Positions 8,774 through 16,645 of a stretch of 64,000 nucleotides of DNA are shown in pieces. Source of the stretch: DATFVA01 sp963743325 (lineage in GTDB: Bacteria > Bacteroidota > Ignavibacteria > Ignavibacteriales > Ignavibacteriaceae). The notes beneath the pieces are model-generated. The model saw only the letters and a program-made list of their open reading frames with translations, was not told the DNA's origin and ran no database searches. The stretch is from the NCBI GenBank assembly GCA_963743325.1, contig CAVUOZ010000004.1, positions 62,001 through 126,000 of the forward strand. The letters run 5' to 3'. The first letter of the stretch is position 1. Every line of letters begins with the position of its first letter. Both the position numbers and the translations under genes were made by a program.

Positions 8774-9894
8774 TTGTTTAAGAACTTTTTGTAATATTCT
8801 TCGTATTGTGGAATTACTTTTGATTTATCGAACATTGTAACGGCTCTTTCTCTTGCACTGGAAGAAAACAATTTATATTTCCTTTCATTTGTTAGTAAAT
8901 CAACAGCATATTTCGCCATCCTCTCAATATCCCCGATTTCAGCAATGTAGCCCGTTTCGTTATGCCTTACAAGTTCAGGCAGGCCCCCGACACTCGAACT
9001 GATAACAGGCAAACCGCACGCCATAGCTTCAAGTGCAGCGAGTCCGAAACTTTCTGATTGGGAAGGAATAAGAAAAATATCTGAAGCATTTAATATTTCT
9101 ACAAGCGCATCCTGTTTTCCAAGAAATTTAACATTATCACATAAGTTAAGCTGTCGGCATAATCTTTCACATTCGGATCTATCGGGACCATCTCCAACAA
9201 GCACCAGTTTTGCAGGAATTTCTTCAATCACTTTTGCAAAAATCCTCAAAGTATCAGGGACCCGTTTCACCGGTCTGAAATTAGAAGTATGAACCAGTAC
9301 TTTCTCATTATTCGGAGCTATATGTTTTCTGAATGAGCAGCCGTTCATGGGCTTATAAAGCTTAGTATCTACAAAATTAGGAATTACCTCGATATCTTTT
9401 TCAATGTCGTAATTAGTTAATGTTTTTTCTTTTAAAAATCTTGAAACGGCCGTGACTCCGTCGCTCTCTTCAATACTGAATTTTACAAGGGGAAGAAAAG
9501 ACGGCTCCAGGCCGACAAGTGTAATATCAGTACCGTGAAGTGTTGTAACAACTTTTAAGTCAAGTTTATCCTTCAGCATTTGCTTTGCAAGATACGCACT
9601 GCTTGCATGCGGGATAGCGTAGTGTACGTGAAGTAAATCAAGCTGTTCATACTGTGCGACTTCTACCATTTTACTCGCTAATGCGAGACTGTAAAGTGGA
9701 AATTCGAATAAAGGATAACTGCCCATTTCTACTTCGTGGAATACAACATTTTCTAAAAATTGTGTTAGTCTGAACGGCAGGGCATAGCTGATAAAATGTA
9801 CTTTATGACCCCTGATAGCTAATTCTTTTCCTAATTCAGTGGCAATCACCCCGCTTCCCCCATATGTTGGATAACAGGTTATTCCGATTTTCAT
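8770..9894 (-). CDS. bshA: N-acetyl-alpha-D-glucosaminyl L-malate synthase (bacillithiol pathway)
   Basis: A GT4-family glycosyltransferase of 374 residues that joins GlcNAc from UDP-GlcNAc to L-malate, the first step of bacillithiol synthesis. The N-terminus MKIGITCYPTYGGSGVIATE is the highly conserved BshA opening with the malate/UDP loop. HVHYAIPHASSAYLAKQM and TTLHGTDITLVG follow, and FLIPSQSESFGLAALEAMAC carries the donor-binding EX7E motif. It is the first gene of a four-gene minus-strand operon; a 262-base intergenic region separates it from the divergent PfkB gene. Bacillithiol is common in Bacteroidota and Chlorobiota. bshB and bshC are not in the window. Confidence 0.95.
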   Translation of the reverse strand: MKIGITCYPTYGGSGVIATELGKELAIRGHKVHFISYALPFRLTQFLENVVFHEVEMGSYPLFEFPLYSLALASKMVEVAQYEQLDLLHVHYAIPHASSAYLAKQMLKDKLDLKVVTTLHGTDITLVGLEPSFLPLVKFSIEESDGVTAVSRFLKEKTLTNYDIEKDIEVIPNFVDTKLYKPMNGCSFRKHIAPNNEKVLVHTSNFRPVKRVPDTLRIFAKVIEEIPAKLVLVGDGPDRSECERLCRQLNLCDNVKFLGKQDALVEILNASDIFLIPSQSESFGLAALEAMACGLPVISSSVGGLPELVRHNETGYIAEIGDIERMAKYAVDLLTNERKYKLFSSSARERAVTMFDKSKVIPQYEEYYKKFLNK

Positions 9895-10156
9895 GCTTTT
9901 GCTGATCTCTGTAATTTTGATTGGATATATTGCTTTTTAGCTCAGATAATCAAACAAATATATAATAAATTTAGGGAATATTGAATTCAATTAAATGTGG
10001 TTTACCGGAGATTACTGTATATATGGAAGAATTAACACAAATTTCCCGTTAATGGAAGAAAATAAATAATAAAAATCACCATAGAAACTTTAAGCTTTTT
10101 CATATGGAAAAAATTAGAGAATTTAGTGATGTATTTTTCCCTAAACTTGCAGAAGG

Positions 10157-11041
10157 ATGAAATTACTTTTAATCGGGCAGTCGGTAGAAGATCATATCTA
10201 CTACAAAAATGATTATAAAATCAAACCTGGTGGAATTTATTATTCAGTTACAGCATTACAAAGCATCAGGGATGAAGATGATGAAATATCTTTATGCACT
10301 TCATATAAGAAAGATGATAATTTATTCCGGGATTTATATGAAAAAATTAATCAGCAATATTTCGAATATACCGATATCATTCCTAAGGTCAGATTAAATA
10401 TATATGAGAACAGAGAACGTGAAGAAATCTATGAGAATATAACCGGTGAATTATCTGTAAATACTGCGGATTTAAATAGTTTTGATGGAATACTTATAAG
10501 TATGGTCACAGGCTTTGATATATCCCTTAAAAAAATGGAAGAAATCAGAAATAATTTTAACGGGCTTATTTATTTTGATGTTCATACTTTTTCACGCGGA
10601 TTAAGTGATAAAATGGTAAGAGAATTCAGAGTTATCCCGGGATTTGATAAATGGCTTCAGAATATAGATATATTGCAGGTAAACAGCAGGGAGTTATTCA
10701 CATTAAAGAATTCGGAAGATCGGAATGAAATCATAAAATTTGTACTCGGGACTAAGGTTAAATTCCTGCTGGAAACTAAAGCTAATAAAGGCGCTGTATG
10801 CTACAGCAAAAACGACTCAAGATTATTGATCAATAAAATGCCTGCGCTCAAGGTAGACGTTAAAAACCAGATTGGATTAGGGGATGTTTTTGGGGCAGTA
10901 TTTTTTTATAGTTATATTAAAAATAGGATACTCAATACAGCATTAAAACAAGCAGTCACTGCAGCCGGATGTGCTGCTTCATATGGTAATATAGATGATT
11001 TTAACAATTTAAAGAGCGATGTTTTCACAAGATATAATTAA
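10157..11041 (+). CDS. PfkB/ribokinase-family carbohydrate kinase
   Basis: A 294-residue sugar kinase of the ribokinase fold. The N-terminus MKLLLIGQSVEDHIYYKNDY, with KPGGIYYSVTAL, is the substrate-binding part (family GG hinge). NQIGLGDVFGAVFFYSYI near residue 240 is the C-terminal PfkB signature, with GLGD in place of the usual GAGD and the aspartate that acts as base. The family phosphorylates sugars, nucleosides or sugar derivatives with ATP. It starts at ATG after AGAAGG and overlaps the next gene, an RmlD-like reductase, by 23 bases. The pairing with a nucleotide-sugar type reductase hints at sugar metabolism, but the substrate is not readable. Confidence 0.85.
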   Translation: MKLLLIGQSVEDHIYYKNDYKIKPGGIYYSVTALQSIRDEDDEISLCTSYKKDDNLFRDLYEKINQQYFEYTDIIPKVRLNIYENREREEIYENITGELSVNTADLNSFDGILISMVTGFDISLKKMEEIRNNFNGLIYFDVHTFSRGLSDKMVREFRVIPGFDKWLQNIDILQVNSRELFTLKNSEDRNEIIKFVLGTKVKFLLETKANKGAVCYSKNDSRLLINKMPALKVDVKNQIGLGDVFGAVFFYSYIKNRILNTALKQAVTAAGCAASYGNIDDFNNLKSDVFTRYN

Positions 11042-11933
11042 GAAACGAATACTTCTGTTTGGTGCAAATGGTATGCTCGGGCAGAGGCTTGTTGAATTTT
11101 ACGATAAACAAACGGCAATACAGCTTCTTGCCTGCTCGGCAGAGGATGAACCGGTTTCCAAATTTGAAGAGTACCGTAAAATTGATATTACCCGGAGAGA
11201 CGAAGTAAAGGATCTTGTATACGATTTTTATCCCGATGTAATAATAAATGCCGCAGCTTTTACGAATGTTGATTTGAGCGAAACTGAAAGAGAACGGGCA
11301 TGGAAAACCAATGTCAAAGGAGTTGAATATATAGCTGAAGTATCCCGCGTAATTGATGCACATATTATTCATATTTCTACAGATTATGTATTTAACGGGA
11401 AAAGGGGACCATATTCTGAAAAGGATAAACCCTGTCCCCTGGGCTATTATGCGAGAACAAAGCTTGCAAGCGAAAATGTACTCAGGATCAGCGGTACATA
11501 CTACACTATTTTAAGAACAAATGTTCTCTATGGTATTGCTCATAACAGCCGTCCCGATTTTGTCCGGTGGGTCGTCAATTCCGTGAGAAGCGGAAACAGA
11601 ATAAACATTGTAACCGATCAGATTAATAATCCCACTTTTATTGATGATCTTGTGCAGGCAATCAGTAAAGTTATCGAGTATAAAAAATTCGGTATCTATA
11701 ACATCGGTGGAAAGGAATTTTTGAGCCGGTTTGACTTTACAATGAAGATTGCAGATTTCTTCCACCTTAATAAAGATCTCATCTCCCCGATTACGACCCC
11801 GGAGTTAAATCAGGCTGCACCAAGACCACTTAGGTCAGGTTTGATAATATTAAAAGCGGAGACTGAATTAGGCTACAAACCGCATTCAATAGAAGAAGCA
11901 CTTGTAAAAATGAAGAGGGAACTTTCTCTATGA
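11019..11933 (+). CDS. RmlD-like SDR family sugar-nucleotide reductase
   Basis: A 304-residue extended short-chain dehydrogenase most like dTDP-4-dehydrorhamnose reductase (RmlD). The Rossmann motif is ILLFGANGMLGQRLVEF, NAAAFTNVDLSE and STDYVFNGKRGPYSE are RmlD hallmarks, and the catalytic YxxxK is YYARTKLASE. In the rhamnose pathway it reduces dTDP-4-keto-L-rhamnose with NAD(P)H, but rmlA, rmlB and rmlC are not here, so another ketosugar is possible. Its start lies inside the PfkB gene (23-base overlap) and its stop overlaps the amylase start by four bases, so all three should be one transcript. Confidence 0.88.
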   Translation: MFSQDIIKKRILLFGANGMLGQRLVEFYDKQTAIQLLACSAEDEPVSKFEEYRKIDITRRDEVKDLVYDFYPDVIINAAAFTNVDLSETERERAWKTNVKGVEYIAEVSRVIDAHIIHISTDYVFNGKRGPYSEKDKPCPLGYYARTKLASENVLRISGTYYTILRTNVLYGIAHNSRPDFVRWVVNSVRSGNRINIVTDQINNPTFIDDLVQAISKVIEYKKFGIYNIGGKEFLSRFDFTMKIADFFHLNKDLISPITTPELNQAAPRPLRSGLIILKAETELGYKPHSIEEALVKMKRELSL

Positions 11934-13753
11934 ACAGGTCCTCTTTTCTGTTTTTCATATCAGCTCTTCTCTTCTCAACATTTCTTTCAGCTCAACAGAA
12001 TTTCCCTGAATGGGCGGAGGGAATTGTATGGTACCAGATATTTCCCGAACGATTTGCCAATGGTGATACAACAAATGATCCTGCGGCAGATAAAGTATTT
12101 GTAAATAGTAAATCATCGCCGCGGGGATGGAAGGTAACCAAATGGACAAGCAACTGGTTTGCACAATCTCCCTGGGAAAAGGAGGAGCGGGGTAATGTTA
12201 ACCGGCATATCAATGAACGAAGGTATGGCGGGGATATAAAGGGAATCATTGATCATCTTGATTATTTGAAAAATCTCGGCGTTGGAGCTATCTATCTGAA
12301 TCCTGTCTTTGAAGCTGTATCCCTGCATAAATATGATGGTTCCACATATCATCATATTGATATTAATTTTGGTCCTGATCCCAAGGGGGACAGGCAGATC
12401 ATGAATTCGGAAATCCCCGACAAACCTGAGACATGGAAATGGACCAGGGCAGATAAATTATTTTTACAATTAATTGGTGAAGTCCATAAGAGGGGAATGA
12501 AAATAATTATTGACGGAGTATTCAATCATACAGGAGTACAGTTCTGGGCTTTTCGGGATATTATCAAAAACGGGGATAACTCTGAATATAAAGACTGGTA
12601 TGAAGTTAATTCTTTTGATGATCCTTCAACTTCGCTGAATGAATTTGATTATAAAGGGTGGTGGAATTCCAAATCACTTCCACAGTTTAACAGAACAAAA
12701 AATGATCTTGCACCCGGCCCAAAGCAGTATATCTTTTATGCAACTAAAAGATGGATGGATCCTGACGATGATGGTGATGTTTCTGATGGGATTGACGGGT
12801 GGAGACTGGATGTGGCCCGAGATGTACCAATAGGCTTCTGGAGTGACTGGAGTAAACTTGTAAAGTCAATCAATCCCGCTGCAATAGTCATTGGTGAACT
12901 CTGGGAGATTTCCCCTGATTTCATTTCCGATCATGGCGTTTTCGATGCACTGATGAATTATAATTTTGCATTTGCGGTAAATAATTTTTTTGTAGCAGAG
13001 AAAAGTAAAATTACCTCCCAGGAATTTATCGATAAATTAAAAGAAGTTGATAAGAACTACCCTGAAAAAAACCTGTACCTGCTGCAGAATCTTGTGGATA
13101 GTCATGATACAGAAAGAATTTCATCAATGATCGCAAATCCCGACAGAGAATATGACAAAGAAGGCAATGATAAAAATCCTGATTATAATCCAGGTAAACC
13201 TTCTGCAGCTGATTACGAAAAACAAAAGCTAATTGCGGCTTTCCAGATGACTTACAGAGGTGCTCCTATGATTTATTATGGTGATGAAGCAGGCATATGG
13301 GGCGCAGACGATCCCCACGACAGGAAACCAATGATCTGGGGTGACCTTAAATATGATGATGAGATTATTACCTCAGCCTCAGGATTTAAAAAAGGATTAG
13401 GACGGTATAAAGTTGAACAGAATACAGATCTCCTGGATTTTTATAAAAAGATCATTACTATCCATAACGATAATAAAGCATTACAAAAAGGGGATTTACA
13501 GTTCCTTTATTCCAACGATGACAAGGCTTCTTTTGCCTTTGATAGAACATTTGAAGACGAAACTATTATTATTGCTTTCAATACCGGAAAACAACCGGAT
13601 GAATTTGAAATTCCTTTAAATTCTTCAAAAGCGGATTTTACAGAGTTACTTTCAGGAGAAGAAGGAACTACTTCTGGTGATTCCTTAAAGACCGCTAAAC
13701 TTCATATCAGAATTCCTCCCGGCAAATGTTTGATTTATAAAATATACCCTTAA
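11930..13753 (+). CDS. Secreted GH13 alpha-amylase family glycoside hydrolase
   Basis: A 607-residue glycosidase with a signal peptide (MNRSSFLFFISALLFSTFLSA), so it should act in the periplasm or outside. The (beta/alpha)8 catalytic domain starts VWYQIFPERFANGD, as in neopullulanase and cyclomaltodextrinase-type members. GH13 motifs are DGVFNHTG, GWRLDVARD (nucleophile D294), GELWEISPD (acid/base E323) and LVDSHDTERI (transition-state D393). A C-terminal beta-sandwich follows after about residue 520. It should cut alpha-1,4 (possibly alpha-1,6) glucans such as maltodextrins. There is no T9SS tail. The start overlaps the RmlD-like gene stop (ATGA). Confidence 0.93.
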   Translation: MNRSSFLFFISALLFSTFLSAQQNFPEWAEGIVWYQIFPERFANGDTTNDPAADKVFVNSKSSPRGWKVTKWTSNWFAQSPWEKEERGNVNRHINERRYGGDIKGIIDHLDYLKNLGVGAIYLNPVFEAVSLHKYDGSTYHHIDINFGPDPKGDRQIMNSEIPDKPETWKWTRADKLFLQLIGEVHKRGMKIIIDGVFNHTGVQFWAFRDIIKNGDNSEYKDWYEVNSFDDPSTSLNEFDYKGWWNSKSLPQFNRTKNDLAPGPKQYIFYATKRWMDPDDDGDVSDGIDGWRLDVARDVPIGFWSDWSKLVKSINPAAIVIGELWEISPDFISDHGVFDALMNYNFAFAVNNFFVAEKSKITSQEFIDKLKEVDKNYPEKNLYLLQNLVDSHDTERISSMIANPDREYDKEGNDKNPDYNPGKPSAADYEKQKLIAAFQMTYRGAPMIYYGDEAGIWGADDPHDRKPMIWGDLKYDDEIITSASGFKKGLGRYKVEQNTDLLDFYKKIITIHNDNKALQKGDLQFLYSNDDKASFAFDRTFEDETIIIAFNTGKQPDEFEIPLNSSKADFTELLSGEEGTTSGDSLKTAKLHIRIPPGKCLIYKIYP

Positions 13754-13944
13754 CAAATTCTCTGCGATCAGGCTTTTTGTTTATAATTTGACAAAAAATC
13801 AATAAATTACTCTCCGGTTATCTTTGTTATTTTACGCTTATCAAACGAATTCAATATTTCCTCTCATAATTCATTAATTTTGAAGCGCCTTTACCAACCT
13901 TTTCCGGCGCCAGTAGGTCTAACAAAACAGCAGTGGACAAATAA

Positions 13945-14526
13945 ATGACTCAACAGGAAACTGAATTAATAATACGAGCCCAGAATGGAAACATCGCAGC
14001 TTTTGAAGAGCTTATATATAATTATGACAAAAAAGTGCTGGCATTGGCTTTAAAGTATGTCAAGAATGAAGATGATGCTAAGGATATTTACCAGGATGTC
14101 TTTATTCGCGTCTTCCGGGGATTAAAAAAGTTTCAGTTTAAGAGTGAATTTTCTACATGGCTTTACAGGATAGTAACAAATGTATGTCTTACACATAAAT
14201 CAATGAGCAATAAAAGAGAATTCGTTTCCATTCAACCTGAAAGTGATGAAGAAAAAGAAAATATGAGTACTGGTATTGAAATAATTGACAGTGAACCCAT
14301 AGCGGACAGAGCTGTAACAAGTACAGAGATTTCAGAACATATAAATAATGCCCTTGAAACATTATCACCGAGACAGAAGATGATTTTTATACTGAAGCAT
14401 TACGAAGGCTACAAACTAAAAGAAATTGCAGAGATGCTTCACTGCGGTGAAGGAACTATTAAAAAATATTTATTTGATGCTGTAAGAAAGATGCGTACGC
14501 AGCTGGCGGATCTTTATTATGCATAA
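13945..14526 (+). CDS. ECF-type RNA polymerase sigma factor
   Basis: A 193-residue sigma-70 family protein with only region 2 and region 4. Region 2 spans about residues 10-85 (YVKNEDDAKDIYQDVFIRVF and FSTWLYRIVTNVCL). Region 4 covers about 130-185 (LSPRQKMIFILKHYEGYKLK, then EIAEMLHCGEGTIKKYLF). The linker between them is longer than usual (about 45 acidic residues). It is followed 12 bases later by a zinc-finger anti-sigma protein, the standard ECF/anti-sigma pair, and then by envelope genes. A 190-base region upstream contains no other gene; autoregulation is likely but not shown by the sequence. Confidence 0.93.
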   Translation: MTQQETELIIRAQNGNIAAFEELIYNYDKKVLALALKYVKNEDDAKDIYQDVFIRVFRGLKKFQFKSEFSTWLYRIVTNVCLTHKSMSNKREFVSIQPESDEEKENMSTGIEIIDSEPIADRAVTSTEISEHINNALETLSPRQKMIFILKHYEGYKLKEIAEMLHCGEGTIKKYLFDAVRKMRTQLADLYYA

Positions 14527-14538
14527 TGGGAGAAAACA

Positions 14539-15501
14539 ATGAATCATATAAAATATAAAAACCTGATTGATGAATACTTCTTCGGGGAAATAAACAGCAG
14601 GGAAAAGATTGAACTGGAGGAACACTTAAAAAATTGTGAACTCTGCCGGTCGGAATTTTATTCTGCTAAATTATTAAAGGAATCATTACTTAAAAATGAA
14701 CTTTCCGACCCGGATGAAATTATTCTTAAAGAAGCCAGAAATGAGCTTCGCTCAATCCTCCGTACGGAAAGAATGAAAACAGGCTTCTGGGAAAGTATAT
14801 CGGGCAAAGTGACTTCATCATTCTTTTTAACTCCCCAATTAGTCATGGCAGCCTGTTCATTTCTTATTGCCGGTGTAATTATCGGCTATTTTATTTTTAA
14901 TTCAGCGGGTGCGATACATTACACAATGGAGACTCTGCAGGAGAACAATAATAAGCAGGTAATGCTTTCAGGTGATACAAGAATCAGCAACATCAGTTTT
15001 ATTAATAAAAATGCAGGCGATGGAACTGTTGAATTTACATTTGATGCTATAAAACCGATGCACATCAAAGGAAAAATCAATGATCCGCAGGTACAGAATG
15101 TTTTAATGTACTCAATGCTGAATGAAGATAACCCGGGAACGAGACTTAACACAATCAATCTTATAAACTCAAGCAGCCAGCCCCGGCCTGATAATGAAAT
15201 CAAGGATGCTCTTTTATCTGTCGTGAAATTCGATAATAACCAGGGAGTTCGCTGGGAGGCAATGAAACTGCTTCAAAAATTCAATTTTGATGATGAAATA
15301 AAAAATACTATGCTCTATGTTCTGCAGAATGATTCGTCTTCCGGAATGCGGATCGAGGCAATGAACAGGCTGGTACAGGCTAATAAAACGGGGAGTATAT
15401 TTAACAATGAAGACCTTTCAGTCTTCAGACAAAAAATGCAGCGGGATGATAACAACTATATTCGTTATCAGGCAAAAACTGTTCTTAAGGAGAATAACTA
15501 A
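14539..15501 (+). CDS. Membrane anti-sigma factor with zinc-finger and HEAT-like repeats
   Basis: A 320-residue protein. The N-terminus holds a putative zinc-binding anti-sigma domain with H29-x3-C33-x2-C36 (EEHLKNCELCRSEF). A single membrane segment lies at about residues 97-116 (ACSFLIAGVIIGYFIF). The outer part ends in HEAT-like helical repeats (VKFDNNQGVRWEAMKLLQKF and VLQNDSSSGMRIEAMNRLVQ). The expected role is to hold the ECF sigma factor encoded just upstream at the membrane until a signal arrives. The HEAT-type outer domain is less common in anti-sigma factors and could be the sensor; that is inference. A GGGAG site precedes the ATG. Confidence 0.85.
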   Translation: MNHIKYKNLIDEYFFGEINSREKIELEEHLKNCELCRSEFYSAKLLKESLLKNELSDPDEIILKEARNELRSILRTERMKTGFWESISGKVTSSFFLTPQLVMAACSFLIAGVIIGYFIFNSAGAIHYTMETLQENNNKQVMLSGDTRISNISFINKNAGDGTVEFTFDAIKPMHIKGKINDPQVQNVLMYSMLNEDNPGTRLNTINLINSSSQPRPDNEIKDALLSVVKFDNNQGVRWEAMKLLQKFNFDDEIKNTMLYVLQNDSSSGMRIEAMNRLVQANKTGSIFNNEDLSVFRQKMQRDDNNYIRYQAKTVLKENN

Positions 15502-15502
15502 A

Positions 15503-16618
15503 ATGAAAACAAATAAAATTAAAATCATAATAATGATACTATTCATACTGCTGGGAATAACAATTGCCCATGCTCAGCTAAAGGAAAAGACTTTTAGTAT
15601 CGGGAAAAACGGGAGAATTGAGGTAAGTATAGATTACGGCGATATAAGAATAGAAACCTGGGAAAAGGACCAGGTAACTGTAAAGTACGAAGAAGATGAT
15701 GACGCAGACTATTCATCATTCAAAATGGTGCAGAACGGAAATACATTGACAATCTCTTCCGGTAATTATCCAAGTGAGGATCTGATTATAAACTCTCCGT
15801 CTTCAATAAACCTAGATCTTAACACCGACGGCGGCGACATTATGATTAATGGAAATGTCACCGGTAAAGTAGCATGTTCAACTGCAGGGGGCGATATTCA
15901 GGCAAAGGATATTACCGGCAATGCAGATCTGAATACTGCCGGCGGGGAAGTAACTGCCGGTAAAATTGAAGGTGATGTTGCTATTAACAGCGGAGGCGGA
16001 GATCTCAGGATTGGCGCTATTACAGGCGAAGCTGACTTGAAGACAGGCGGCGGCAATATCCAGGTAGCCGATGTAAATAAGGTTCTGAAGGTGACAACCG
16101 GCGGAGGAAACGTAATAGCCGGAAATGTTGGAGGAGTTTTTTCAGTGACCACCGGGGGCGGAAATGTTGATGTAAAAAAAATATCGGGCGAGTTTAAAGT
16201 GACGACCGGCGGAGGTAATGTAACAGTTGAGACCGCAAAAGGGAAATCACATGCAACTACCGGCGGCGGTAACCTTTCATTCAAAGGCTTAAGCGGAGGA
16301 GTAGAGTGTTATACCGGTTCCGGTGATATTTATGTCGAATTGAATCCGGATTCTAAAATAGAGAGCCGGATAAAATCAGGGAACGGCAACATTACCCTTT
16401 ATCTGCCTGAATCCGCTAAAGCTATTGTAGTTGCGAAAGTACGAGGTTGGGATTCATGGGGAGGCGGAAAGTCGTACCCCATAACTTCGGATTTTAAGAT
16501 TAGTACCGAAGATAAAAGCAGCAATGCCTTTAAATCCTCTTATGTAATAAACGGAGGCGGCAGCACTATAGAAGTTGAAACGACAGCGGGAGAGATTCGT
16601 ATTAAAAAGATGAAATAA
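15503..16618 (+). CDS. DUF4097-type putative adhesin with TTGGG repeats
   Basis: A 371-residue exported protein. I chose the ATG at 15503 because AAGGAG lies ten bases upstream and the product then begins with a signal peptide (MKTNKIKIIIMILFILLGIT, IAHAQ). A longer in-frame start at 15407 would lie inside the anti-sigma gene. The body is a beta-solenoid of short repeats with the recurring core TTGGGNV (about every 20 residues between residues 190 and 275), typical of DUF4097/DUF2807 putative auto-transporter adhesins. It is co-directional with the ECF sigma/anti-sigma pair, two bases after the latter, and so is a likely target of that system. Molecular function in this family is not known. 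Confidence 0.85.
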   Translation: MKTNKIKIIIMILFILLGITIAHAQLKEKTFSIGKNGRIEVSIDYGDIRIETWEKDQVTVKYEEDDDADYSSFKMVQNGNTLTISSGNYPSEDLIINSPSSINLDLNTDGGDIMINGNVTGKVACSTAGGDIQAKDITGNADLNTAGGEVTAGKIEGDVAINSGGGDLRIGAITGEADLKTGGGNIQVADVNKVLKVTTGGGNVIAGNVGGVFSVTTGGGNVDVKKISGEFKVTTGGGNVTVETAKGKSHATTGGGNLSFKGLSGGVECYTGSGDIYVELNPDSKIESRIKSGNGNITLYLPESAKAIVVAKVRGWDSWGGGKSYPITSDFKISTEDKSSNAFKSSYVINGGGSTIEVETTAGEIRIKKMK

Positions 16619-16645
16619 ATTTTGAAGACACTGAGCGGAGTAAAT

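Noticed and set aside
15898..16284. Long antisense open frame (128 codons, Pro-rich) opposite the DUF4097 gene
   Set aside because: It mirrors the repeated TTGGGNV codons of the real gene on the plus strand and has no ribosome site; a by-product of the repeats.
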